DNA from: Myxococcaceae bacterium
GTDB lineage: Bacteria > Myxococcota > Myxococcia > Myxococcales > Myxococcaceae
Reading direction: 5' to 3'
Length of the DNA stretch: 64,000 nt
Assembly: GCA_003818285.1 (NCBI GenBank)
Contig: RPRB01000003.1
Location: 30,410 to 94,409, forward strand
A model generated the notes under the pieces. The model was given only the letters and a program-made list of their open reading frames with translations. It did no database searches and was not told the origin of the DNA. Positions 46,544-54,975 of this stretch are shown piece after piece. The position numbers and the translations under genes are program-made. Numbering within the stretch: the stretch's first letter is position 1; every line of letters begins with the position of its first letter.

Positions 46544-49186
46544 GTGTCGAGGCGTCGAGCCTGGTGGATGGCAGCCCTGGCGTGTGCTCCGGCGCTCGCG
46601 CTCGGCCAGACGCCGGCCCCCGAGCCTCCTCCCCCTGGCGACGGCACGGAGACCCAGGCGCCGCAGACCTCCGGCCCGACGCTCACCCGCCCCCCGGAGG
46701 TGGAGCGCTTCGTCGAGGCGGCCTACCCCCCCGAGGCCGAGGCCCGGAAGCTGGAGGGCCGGGTCGTTCTCAGCATCGACATCTCGGCGACCGGCGAGGT
46801 GACCCGCGCCGAGGTCGTCGAGCCGGCGGGCCACGGCTTCGACGAGGCGGCCCTCGCCGCCGTCCGCCAGTTCCGCTTCCTCCCGGCCGAGCTCGACGGC
46901 AAGCCGAGCGCCGTCCGGATCACCTACGCCTACGACTTCGTGCTCCGGCCCGCCTCCACCGCTTCCCGGGTGACGCAGGAGGGGCCGGTGAACTTCTCCG
47001 GCCGGATCCTCGAGCGCGGCAATCGCAAGCCGCTGGCCGGCGCCGAGGTGGCGCTGCCCGCGCTGGGGATGAGCACGGTCACCGACGCGCGCGGACAGTT
47101 CTCCTTTCGCGACGTCCCCGAGGGCAACGTCCAGGTGGTCGTCACCGCCAGCGAGTTCCAGCGATTCGAGACCACCGAGCGCATCGACCCCGGCAAGCTG
47201 ACCCAGGCCACGTACCACGTGCTCCGCACCTTCTTCTCGCCCTACGAGACGGTGGTGCGCGGCGCCCGGGAGAAGAAGGAGGTCAGCCAGACCACCCTCT
47301 CGCTCCAGGAGATCCAGCGCATCCCGGGCACCACCGGCGACGCGCTCAAGGTCATCCAGAATCTCCCCGGCGTCGCCCGGCCTCCGCTGAACGGCGGACT
47401 CATCGTCATCCGCGGCACCAGCCCGCGCGACTCGGGCATCTTCCTCGACGGCGAGCGCATCCCCCTGCTCTTCCACTTCGGAGGCCTGACCGCGGTCTAC
47501 AACAGCGAGCTGCTCGAGTCGGTGGACTACCTCCCCGGCAACTTCTCGCCCTACTACGGCGGCGTGATCGGTGGCGTGGTGGACGTGAAGAGCCGAAATC
47601 CGAAGACCGACGGGTTCCACGGGGTGCTCGAGGTCAACGCCTACAACGCCAACGTGGTGCTCGAGACGCCGATCACCGACACGCTCAGCATCGCCGGCGC
47701 CTACCGGCGCTCGTACATCGACCTCATCCTCCCGCTGTTCCTGAAGGACGACTCGCCGAGCTTCACCGTTGCCCCGCGCTACGACGACGCGCAGCTGAAG
47801 CTGACCTGGAAACCGAACGGGAAGAACACCTTCCAGCTCCTCGGGCTGCACAGCCAGGACGCGCTGGAGCTCGTGACCCGCAGCTCGTTCTCCGGGGATC
47901 CGACCATCGGCCGCGACTTCAGGAGCGAGACCGGCTTCAACCAGGCGCGGCTGCGGCACACCTACCTCGACGGCGCCTGGCGGGTGGACACCATCGGCGG
48001 CTTCGACCGCACCGAGGTGGACCTCAACATCGGCGGACAGCGCGGGCTGACGCTGGGCGCGAGCACGTGGGCGCTGCGCAGCACGGCGGAGCTCCGGCTG
48101 GCCGACTGGATCACCCCGGCGGTGGGCGTGGACTGGACCTATACCAGCGGCACGATCCGCGCCGCGCTGGGACTGCCCCCACGCGAGGGTGAGCCCTCGT
48201 ACTTCGGGCCCACCCGGGAGATCCTCTACGCGGACTCGCCGTTCTGGCAGAGCCAGCTCGGGCTCTGGACCGAGCTGCGACTGCGGCCCTCACCTTCGCT
48301 GCTGATCATCCCCGGCGTGCGGATGGATCTGGTCAGCATCCGGCTCCAAAGGACGGCGCTCCTCACCGCCGATCCCCGGCTGGCGGCGCGCTGGACGGTG
48401 CTCCCGGAAGTCCTGACCCTCAAGGCGGGCATCGGCCTCTACCACGCTCCTCCCTCGCTGCAGAACGGCGAGGCCGACCCGACCTTCGGTAACCCGGACC
48501 TCGGGAGCCGGTACGCGTTGCAGAGCAGCCTGGGCTTCGAGTGGAACATCCGCCCCGACCTGCTGCTGAGCGTCGAGGGCTTCTACAACCGGCTGTGGGA
48601 CATCCCGGTGAGCACCAGCGCGTACGTCGAGCGCAACGGCCAGGTGGTGCCCCAGAACCTGGTCAATGACGGGCGGGGGCGCATCTACGGGGTCGAGCTG
48701 CTCTTCCGCCAGGCGCTGACCCGACGCCTCTTCGGATGGATCGCCTACACCTTCTCGCGCAGCGAGCGCATCGATCGGCCGGGCGCGAACTGGCGCTTCT
48801 TCGACTTCGACCAGACGCACGTGCTCACCGCGATCGCCAGCTACAAGCTCGGGGCGGGCTGGGAGATCGGCGCCCGCTTCCGTTACGCCACCGGGAACCC
48901 GCGCACGCCGGTCGTGGGGGCGGTGAAGGACGACCTCACCGACAGCTACGTGCCGCTGTTCGGCGCGGTGAACTCCTTCCGGCTGCCCAGCTTCGCGCAG
49001 CTCGACGTGCGCATCGACAAGGTGTGGGTCTTCGACAACTGGTCGCTCGACCTGTACCTGGATATCCAGAACGTGACGAACACCCGCAGCATCGAGGGCA
49101 CGCAGTACAACTACAACTACGCGCAGAGCGCGCAGTTCGAGGGGCTTCCGATCGTGCCCATCCTGGGCGTGAAGGGGTCGTGGTGA
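46544..49186 (+). CDS. TonB-dependent receptor with fused TonB C-terminal domain
   Basis: An 880-residue outer membrane protein. After a signal peptide (RRRAWWMAALACAPALALG) comes a TonB C-terminal-like domain (about 50-130: PPEAEARKLEGRVVLSID, GFDEAALAAVRQFRFLPAE), then a carboxypeptidase-regulatory-like beta domain (about 145-225: SGRILERGNRKPLAGAEV), then the receptor plug (about 245-350: GDALKVIQNLPGVARPPLN, VIRGTSPRDSGIFLDGERI) and a beta barrel to the end. The barrel shows SAQFEGLPIVPILGVKGSW at the C-terminus, ending in Trp. The GTG at 46544 has GAGAGGG upstream. It overlaps the lipoprotein gene. Substrate unknown. Confidence 0.88.
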   Translation: MSRRRAWWMAALACAPALALGQTPAPEPPPPGDGTETQAPQTSGPTLTRPPEVERFVEAAYPPEAEARKLEGRVVLSIDISATGEVTRAEVVEPAGHGFDEAALAAVRQFRFLPAELDGKPSAVRITYAYDFVLRPASTASRVTQEGPVNFSGRILERGNRKPLAGAEVALPALGMSTVTDARGQFSFRDVPEGNVQVVVTASEFQRFETTERIDPGKLTQATYHVLRTFFSPYETVVRGAREKKEVSQTTLSLQEIQRIPGTTGDALKVIQNLPGVARPPLNGGLIVIRGTSPRDSGIFLDGERIPLLFHFGGLTAVYNSELLESVDYLPGNFSPYYGGVIGGVVDVKSRNPKTDGFHGVLEVNAYNANVVLETPITDTLSIAGAYRRSYIDLILPLFLKDDSPSFTVAPRYDDAQLKLTWKPNGKNTFQLLGLHSQDALELVTRSSFSGDPTIGRDFRSETGFNQARLRHTYLDGAWRVDTIGGFDRTEVDLNIGGQRGLTLGASTWALRSTAELRLADWITPAVGVDWTYTSGTIRAALGLPPREGEPSYFGPTREILYADSPFWQSQLGLWTELRLRPSPSLLIIPGVRMDLVSIRLQRTALLTADPRLAARWTVLPEVLTLKAGIGLYHAPPSLQNGEADPTFGNPDLGSRYALQSSLGFEWNIRPDLLLSVEGFYNRLWDIPVSTSAYVERNGQVVPQNLVNDGRGRIYGVELLFRQALTRRLFGWIAYTFSRSERIDRPGANWRFFDFDQTHVLTAIASYKLGAGWEIGARFRYATGNPRTPVVGAVKDDLTDSYVPLFGAVNSFRLPSFAQLDVRIDKVWVFDNWSLDLYLDIQNVTNTRSIEGTQYNYNYAQSAQFEGLPIVPILGVKGSW

Positions 49187-50064
49187 TGCGGCGCTGGCCG
49201 GTGACGCTGGGAATGGCCCTGGTGGCGGTGCTGGTCGCGATCGCGTGCCAGCCGGATCTGGAGAAGCAGAGCCAGCTTCTCGGTCGGGTGCGGCTGCTCG
49301 CCCTGCGTGCCGAGCCGCCCGAGGCCGACCTGCGAGACGCGGGGCTGCCCCCGCCCATCACCTTCGCCCCGCTCGCCTACCCGGACGCGGGGCTCGCCTT
49401 CCGGCTGGCGCTGTGCGGACCGGGGAACCCCTTCTCCGCGGACTTCGACTGCCCGGGGAGCAATGGCCTGGATCTGCCCGACCTGGTGCTCGACGCCTCG
49501 CGGCCGGAGATCCAGGCATTCCTGCAGGCGGCGTTCGGGAGCGTGGGTGGCCTCGACGGCGGCATCAACGTGAGTGAGCCCGGCGTCGCGCAGATCGCGA
49601 TCGGCTACCAGGTGGAGCGCCCGGATGCGGGACCGGACCCGTCCAATCGGGAGCGGGGCATCTACCGCCTCGCGGTGCGCTTCTCGGGTCAGCCGAACCA
49701 CAATCCCGAGCTGCTCGACGTCACGCTTCCCGACGGAGGTCCCCTCCAGGGCGCGGTGTTCCCGCTCGACCAGGAGATCCGGCTTTACCCGCACATCCCC
49801 GACGGTGGCGACGGCGGGATCGAGACCTACGTCGGCCTGGACGGCGGCATCCAGCACGAGCGCTTCAGCTACAGCTGGGAATCCACCGCCGGGGAGCTGG
49901 TGGACTTCCGCTCGGCCGAGCCGATCCCCGAGGACCCGAACGCCACGAGCGACGTCCGGTTCCGGTCCCATCAGGCCGCGGGGCCGGTGCGCTTCTACGT
50001 CGTGCTCCGCGACCTCCGCGGCGGGGTGTCCTGGAAGGTCTTCGACGCCACGATCGGTCCCTGA
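49186..50064 (+). CDS. Exported lipoprotein coupled to the TonB-dependent receptor
   Basis: A 292-residue lipoprotein with signal MRRWPVTLGMALVAVLVAIAC (lipobox AIAC). The body is beta-rich with many Asp-Gly/Asp-Ala-Gly motifs (PDAG, LDGG) and no recognised domain. The stop of the receptor and this ATG share one base (TGATG), so the two are translationally coupled. It probably acts as the surface-exposed or periplasmic partner of the receptor (inference, by analogy with SusC/SusD-type pairs, though it shows no SusD similarity). Repeat palindromes follow directly. Confidence 0.8.
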   Translation: MRRWPVTLGMALVAVLVAIACQPDLEKQSQLLGRVRLLALRAEPPEADLRDAGLPPPITFAPLAYPDAGLAFRLALCGPGNPFSADFDCPGSNGLDLPDLVLDASRPEIQAFLQAAFGSVGGLDGGINVSEPGVAQIAIGYQVERPDAGPDPSNRERGIYRLAVRFSGQPNHNPELLDVTLPDGGPLQGAVFPLDQEIRLYPHIPDGGDGGIETYVGLDGGIQHERFSYSWESTAGELVDFRSAEPIPEDPNATSDVRFRSHQAAGPVRFYVVLRDLRGGVSWKVFDATIGP

Positions 50065-50073
50065 GCGGCGGCG

Positions 50074-50179
50074 GAAGGTGTCCGACACCTCTCCAGGAGG
50101 CGCGTCGGGAAGTGTCGAAGGAGTGTCGACGGTGTTTGACACCTTCGCGTGGACAGAAGGTGTTTGACACCTTCGCGTG
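50074..50179. repeat. Second locus of the GAAGGTGT-ACACCTTC palindrome
   Basis: Three copies between convergent genes: 50074-50092 (centre TCC, right arm slightly altered), 50128-50146 (one left-arm mismatch) and a perfect copy at 50156-50174. Left half-sites GAAGTGTC (50109-50116) and GAAGGAGTGTC (50117-50127) precede the second. A 21-bp block, from GGTGTTTGACACC onward, is duplicated at 50131-50151 and 50159-50179, giving a 28-bp period. No T-run follows, so terminator function is unproven despite the location. Confidence 0.9.
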
Positions 50180-50222
50180 CGGGGGTGTCGAAAAGCCTCC
50201 TGTTCTCGCCCGTTTACCTCGA

Positions 50223-51479
50223 TCAGAGCCCGCCAACGAACGCGAGCAGAGCGTCCTGGTCCTCCGCGGCGAGCGCCTCGAACCGCTGAACCGTCCCGGC
50301 CGCCTCCGAGCCGGCACCACCGTGGGCGAGAACCGCCTCGCGCAGCGTGCTGGCCCGGCCATCGTGCAGGTACGACGCGAGGTACCGGAGACCGATGAGC
50401 GGGGCAGTGCGGAAATCGCGCGGGCCGGCCGCGTGCTCCTCCTGGCCGTCGGCGAGCTCGGCGCCCATGTCGTGGAGCAAGAGATCCGTGAAGACCGGCG
50501 CGTCGATGCCGGCGAGCTGCGGGGTCGGCCAGTCCACGCGCGTCCGGAGGCTCGGCACGTGGCACACCGCGCACCCCACCGAGTCGAAGAGCGCGGCCCC
50601 GCGCGGATCCGGCGCCGGACGCCGGGGGACGTCGAGGAGGCGCGTGTAGCTCACCAGCGCGGCGAGCTGCGCGTCCGGAAGGTCCACTCCAGGCAGCAGG
50701 TCGTCGGTGAGCCCATCGGGGTTGGGCAGCTCGGCGGGCCTGAGGGCGCTGGTCAGCCCCAGGTCTCCCTGGAGCGCGTCCGCCACCACGTCGTCCAGAG
50801 TCGCCAGCCGCGCCTTCACCCCGAACCGTCCGATGAGCCCGGTCTCTCCGGGAGCATGCGCCGGGAACCTCGGATCGACCGTGCCCTGGGAAACGAACGA
50901 CACCCGGTTCACCCGGCCGCGGATGTCGTCGGCGCGGAGCGCCTGCTCCGCGGCCACCCGCTCGATCTCCGAGTCCGCGATCGCCTCGAGGTACGCGCGG
51001 CCGAACACGGGAGCCGCCAGTCGGTTCGTCACCTCGAGCGCCGCACCCTGCGGAAGACCGCCATCGGGAGGCAGGACCGGGGTGACTGCTCCCGCGGTGA
51101 CCAGCGGGCGGACCAGCGCCCCGAAGGGGAGGAGCTCCACGGGGTCTCCGGTCGACGTGGAGATCACCGCCATGCGCCTGGTCTGCCCGGGTCCGCGGCC
51201 GCCACGCAGATGGCAGGCGGCGCAGGAGGGCTGGACGTACACCGGCCCGAGCCCGTCCTCCGCCTCGAAGAGCTGGTCGAACAGCGCATCCCCGGCACGG
51301 AACGCCCGCTGCTGCGAGACCGTGGCTCCGGCCAGCGGCAGGTCGGGCGTCTCCGGGGAGGGCGCGAGGCCGACCCCCGGACCTCCGCCGTCCGCCGCGC
51401 CAGGACCCCCCGGCCCCTCACAGGCGGTCAGGAGGAGGATGACGAGAGGGAACGAGCGGGACACGAGGCCTGCATCCAA
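50223..51479 (-). CDS. Di-haem oxidoreductase family (DUF1111) lipoprotein
   Basis: A 418-residue c-type cytochrome. The signal ends with lipobox LLTAC at residue 20. Haem-binding motifs CAACH (about 87-91) and CAVCH (about 303-307) match the DUF1111 family, often called thiol oxidoreductases and related to MauG-type di-haem proteins. Probably an envelope electron-transfer or peroxidase-like protein; partner unknown. Convergent with the lipoprotein gene across 158 bp holding the palindromes. Confidence 0.88.
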   Translation of the reverse strand: MDAGLVSRSFPLVILLLTACEGPGGPGAADGGGPGVGLAPSPETPDLPLAGATVSQQRAFRAGDALFDQLFEAEDGLGPVYVQPSCAACHLRGGRGPGQTRRMAVISTSTGDPVELLPFGALVRPLVTAGAVTPVLPPDGGLPQGAALEVTNRLAAPVFGRAYLEAIADSEIERVAAEQALRADDIRGRVNRVSFVSQGTVDPRFPAHAPGETGLIGRFGVKARLATLDDVVADALQGDLGLTSALRPAELPNPDGLTDDLLPGVDLPDAQLAALVSYTRLLDVPRRPAPDPRGAALFDSVGCAVCHVPSLRTRVDWPTPQLAGIDAPVFTDLLLHDMGAELADGQEEHAAGPRDFRTAPLIGLRYLASYLHDGRASTLREAVLAHGGAGSEAAGTVQRFEALAAEDQDALLAFVGGL

Positions 51480-51536
51480 GCAAACCGAGGGCGGACCTGG
51501 CGACCGCCCGATGGCCCCATGCAGCCGAACTCGCGC

Positions 51537-51683
51537 TCAGCCCCAGCCGCCTGCCACCTGGCGGATGGGCACGTTGAGCCGGTTCCAGACGTTGATCAGA
51601 GCGATCTGGAGCAGGAGCGTGGCCAGCGCCGGCGGCTCGTGGTGCTTCGCCGCCTCGTTCCACACCTCGTCGGGCACCGGGTG
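51537..51683 (-). pseudogene. C-terminal remnant of a carboxymuconolactone decarboxylase/AhpD-like gene
   Basis: The frame ending at 51537 encodes HPVPDEVWNEAAKHHEPP, LLLQIALINVWNRLNV and PIRQVAGGW. This is the usual C-terminus of AhpD-like CMD proteins (family knowledge: ...INxWNR...G.W). Nothing upstream in this frame matches the conserved Cys-containing core, and no start codon is suitable, so only about 45-50 codons remain. The other end abuts a sigma-factor remnant on the opposite strand. It is a broken gene unless a frameshift has been missed. Right border is approximate. Confidence 0.6.
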
Positions 51684-51950
51684 GTCTTCCGGGCGGATGC
51701 CGCCGCGATGAAACTCGGATCGGCCGCGGAAGTGCGAGGTGCCGAGGCAGTCGCGGCCTTCTTCAAGGGACGGGCGCAGGCGGCCACGCCGGTGCTCATC
51801 GACGGCAGCGTCGGCATCCGCGTCGCGCCGGGCGGCCGGCTGCTCCTGGTGCTGCGCCCCACCATCGTCGATGGGAGGATCATCGACGTGGAAGCGGTGG
51901 CGGACCGCGCCACGCTCGCCGGGCTCGTCCTCGACGACCTTCCGGGCTGA
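51681..51950 (+). pseudogene. C-terminal remnant of a SigJ/ECF41-like sigma factor
   Basis: The frame encodes VVFRADAAAMKLGSAAEV, RGAEAVAAFFKGRAQAA, VLIDGSVGIRVAPGGRL and IIDVEAVADRATLAGL. This matches the SnoaL-like C-terminal extension of SigJ/ECF41-type sigma factors (family knowledge: xxDGG.., RGaxaVAxxf, lidGxpGxvv, dgrIxxixvvadpxrL). The sigma2 and sigma4 DNA-binding domains are absent; the frame runs into the opposite-strand CMD remnant. It could be expressed as a stand-alone SnoaL-like protein from ATG 51708, but its homologues are fusion domains. Left border is approximate. Confidence 0.6.
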
Positions 51951-52096
51951 GCCGTCCTCGTCGTCTGTCCCTGCGGGCCTTCCGTGGTCCGCGGGGGCAA
52001 GGCCCGCAGAGCTCGACCGGGCTCGACCGCTCCGAAGCCCCCGGCTTCTCGGCCCGGGGCGCGTCGAGCAGCCCCTCGAGCCGCACCCGGCCGCGC

Positions 52097-54199
52097 TCAG
52101 ATCTGCAGCGGCTTCTTCGCAGTCCGGAAGAGCAGCACCCCCATCAGGATGAAGAACGCCACCCCGACCAGCTCCCATCCTCCCCTGCCCAGCGCGCCAA
52201 TGAGCGGCCCGCTGACGTCGAGCTTGGCCAGGAAGCCCTCGATGGTCGGGGAGATGGAGAGGAGCGCGATTGCCACGCCGAGCAGCGTCCCCCCGGCCAC
52301 CAGCCCCGTCGCGAACAGGCTCCCGGAACCGAGGTCGTCGCCGTGCGACGCCGACGCTCTCTTCGCGCTGGTGCGGTCCACGATGGCCTTCACCGCCCCC
52401 CCGCAGAAGATGGGAAGCGTCGTCGACAGCGGCAGATAGGCGCCGACGGCGAAGGACAGGGGCGAGACCCCGCACAGCTCGACCGTCACCGCCAGGAAGA
52501 CGCCCACCAGCACGAACTGCCAGTCGAGGTTCGCGGAGAGCAGGCCGCGGATGAGCGTGGCCATGAGCGTGCCCTGCGGCGCCGGGTAGCGGGTGGTACC
52601 GATCTGGTGCAGCACCTGTCCGGTGGCCGGGTCCAGCGTGGGCTTGTCGAGCGCGGTGACGGTGATGCCGATGATCAGCGAGGCGGCGATGACGCCGATG
52701 ATCAGCCCGAGCTGCTGGTACCTCGGTGTCGCGCCCACGAGGAAACCCGTCTTGAGGTCCTGCGAGGTCGCGCCAGCGTTGGCCGCCGCCACGCAAACGA
52801 TGCCGCCCACGCACAGCGCCATGGGCTGGTACGGGTCGGTGGTCCAGCCGAGCCCCAGGAAGAGGAGGCAGGTCGCCATCAGCGTGGCGATGGTCATTCC
52901 CGAGACCGGGCTGCTGCTGGTCCCGATGATGCCCACGATGCGCGAGGCCACGGTGACGAAGAAGAAGCCGAAGACGATGATCAGCACCCCGAGAACCAGC
53001 CGACCGAGGAAGGTGCCGGGGATGAAGGGCAGCACGGCGATGATCAGCGCGAGGAGGATGCTCCCCCCCACGGTGACGGTCAGCGGCAGGTCGTTCTCGG
53101 TTCGCCGGGCCGTCACCCCCTCCCGCCCGGCCTTCAGCGCCTCCACGCTGCTCTTGAAGCTGCTGATGATGGTGGGCAACGTCTTGAGCAGGGTCATGAA
53201 CCCGCCGGCCGCCACCGCCCCGGCGCCGATCTGCCGGACGTAGGCGTAGTAGATGGCGGTGTTCAGCTCCCCGAAGCTGTGGGTGACAGGGTTCCAACCG
53301 AACCGACCCGGACGCAGGAGGTCCGGCAGGTAGCCGAGCTTGTTCAGCTGCACCGCCACGGCGTCCGGCGGGACCAGCGAGGCGAGGAGCGGGATGAGCC
53401 CGAGCCAGCCGAGCACGCCGCCGGCGACCAGCACCCCGGCGATGCGCGGGCCGATGATGTATCCCACACCGAGGTACTCGGGAGTGATGCTCGCGTTGAC
53501 CGTCGCCGCCGGGAACACGCGGCTGGTCGCGCGCGTCACGTAGCCCGGCGTGTCGGCAATCACCTTGAAGACCTGCTGGAGGAACGCGTACGCCATCGCA
53601 AACCCCAGACCCTTGTAGGCAATGGCGGCCATCCGCCCGCCCTTCTCACCGGCAATCAGCACCTGGGCGCAGGCGGTGCCCTCGGGGTAGGGCAGGTTCG
53701 CGTGCTCCTTCACGATGAGCGCCCGCCGGAGCGGGATCATCATCAGGACGCCCAGGATTCCTCCCAGCACCGCGAGAGTGAAGATGACCGGGTAGCTGAA
53801 GTACGGCGCCCCCACGCTCTGGCGAGTGTGCGCGTCGGCCGCGAGGAAGAGGAAGCCCGGGAGGGTGAACACCACGCCCGAGGCGATGCTCTCGCCGGCG
53901 GACCCGATGGTCTGGACGATGTTGTTCTCCAGGATCGTCGAGCCGCCCAGCTTCTTCAGGACCGAGATCGACAGCACCGCGATGGGGATGGAGGCCGAGA
54001 CGGTGAGACCCGCCTTCAGCGCCAGGTACACGGTCGACGCGCCGAAGAGCAGGCCGAAGAACACGCCCACCCCGATGGCCTTGGGCGTGAACTCCTTCAT
54101 CTGGACGTCGTCGGGAACGTACGGCTGGAATTCCTCCTCGGCGGAAGCGAATGAACCGGACGGAGCGGCGGTCTGTCGCGCAGCAGGTTCGACTGCCAT
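52097..54199 (-). CDS. OPT family oligopeptide transporter
   Basis: A 700-residue polytopic transporter with about fifteen hydrophobic helices. The OPT/YSL family carries short peptides or metal chelates by proton symport. Seen: EFTPKAIGVGVFFGLLFG near the first helix, LENNIVQTIGSAGESIASG, LPYPEGTACAQVLIAGEKGG and AANAGATSQDLKTGFLVGATP, all family signatures. Start chosen at 54199, preceded by GGGAGG at eight to nine bases; the upstream ATG at 54235 has no Shine-Dalgarno. Substrate not deducible. Confidence 0.92.
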   Translation of the reverse strand: MAVEPAARQTAAPSGSFASAEEEFQPYVPDDVQMKEFTPKAIGVGVFFGLLFGASTVYLALKAGLTVSASIPIAVLSISVLKKLGGSTILENNIVQTIGSAGESIASGVVFTLPGFLFLAADAHTRQSVGAPYFSYPVIFTLAVLGGILGVLMMIPLRRALIVKEHANLPYPEGTACAQVLIAGEKGGRMAAIAYKGLGFAMAYAFLQQVFKVIADTPGYVTRATSRVFPAATVNASITPEYLGVGYIIGPRIAGVLVAGGVLGWLGLIPLLASLVPPDAVAVQLNKLGYLPDLLRPGRFGWNPVTHSFGELNTAIYYAYVRQIGAGAVAAGGFMTLLKTLPTIISSFKSSVEALKAGREGVTARRTENDLPLTVTVGGSILLALIIAVLPFIPGTFLGRLVLGVLIIVFGFFFVTVASRIVGIIGTSSSPVSGMTIATLMATCLLFLGLGWTTDPYQPMALCVGGIVCVAAANAGATSQDLKTGFLVGATPRYQQLGLIIGVIAASLIIGITVTALDKPTLDPATGQVLHQIGTTRYPAPQGTLMATLIRGLLSANLDWQFVLVGVFLAVTVELCGVSPLSFAVGAYLPLSTTLPIFCGGAVKAIVDRTSAKRASASHGDDLGSGSLFATGLVAGGTLLGVAIALLSISPTIEGFLAKLDVSGPLIGALGRGGWELVGVAFFILMGVLLFRTAKKPLQI

Positions 54200-54260
54200 C
54201 TGGGTGGGCCTCCCTCCCTCGAGAAGGGTGGGCATTGAGGCAGGGCGCTCCCCCCCGCTG

Positions 54261-54911
54261 TCAAGAGCTTCCGGGGCGGGCCTCCACCAGGGGCAGATGC
54301 GCGACCCCGCGAATGCTGCGGCCGGTGAGGGTGCCGGATCCGGGGAGCCTCTCCTCGGTGCACGGGGACACCCTGAACCCGGCGGCCTCGAGCAGCGGCC
54401 CGGGCTGCCGGGTGAGGTGGCAGTTCCCGGCGATGCGCTTCCACACCGGCTCGAGCGCGCCCTGCGCCCGGCGGGTCCAGGTCCCGGCCGGTGCCCCGAT
54501 GTGCTCGAGGAAGAGGAACCTCCCGCCCGGACGCAGGACCCGGTGGATCTCCGAGAGGACGCGTTCCGGGTCCTTCACCGAGCAGAGGACCAGCGTGGCC
54601 ACCACGGTGTCGAAGCTCTGCGCCGGGAGCGGAAGCGCCTCCGCGGGGGCGTCGAGCACCTGGACGTCGGGGCGAGCCGCGAGCTTGCGCCGGAGCACCT
54701 CGCGCATGTGCCGGTCCGGCTCGCTGAACACGAGACGGGTGACGCTGGCCGGGTAGAGGGCCAGGTTGCCACCCGTTCCGGCCCCCAGCTCGAGCACCTC
54801 CCCGCGCGCTCGCGCGAGCAGCGCGCGGCGCCACTCCCGAAGCCCCGCACGTTCGGCGCCCTCCAGGCACCGGTCGTACATCCGGGACATCAGCCAGCCC
54901 ACGTCAGGCAC
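54261..54911 (-). CDS. Class I SAM-dependent methyltransferase (METTL7/phospholipid-like)
   Basis: A 216-residue methyltransferase with motif I VLELGAGTGGNLALY (about 39-53), FSEPDRHMRE, the catalytic-domain motif FDTVVATLVLCSVKDP and RVLRPGGRFLFLEHIG. The combination DTVV...LVLCSV, LRPGG and FLEH is seen in methyltransferases related to METTL7 and phosphatidylethanolamine N-methyltransferases. Start could also be Met8. Divergent from def; follows 61 bp before the OPT gene on the same strand. Confidence 0.85.
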   Translation of the reverse strand: MPDVGWLMSRMYDRCLEGAERAGLREWRRALLARARGEVLELGAGTGGNLALYPASVTRLVFSEPDRHMREVLRRKLAARPDVQVLDAPAEALPLPAQSFDTVVATLVLCSVKDPERVLSEIHRVLRPGGRFLFLEHIGAPAGTWTRRAQGALEPVWKRIAGNCHLTRQPGPLLEAAGFRVSPCTEERLPGSGTLTGRSIRGVAHLPLVEARPGSS

Positions 54912-54975
54912 TCCTCCGTGTCGGATCCGGGGTGAAGCAGGACCGAGCCTGCGCTAGAGAGCCGCCCGAGGAAAG

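Noticed and set aside
50112..51700. Plus-strand open frame across the di-haem oxidoreductase gene
   Set aside because: Antisense shadow of the minus-strand DUF1111 gene; only its last part (from about 51681) resembles a protein domain and is reported as a remnant.
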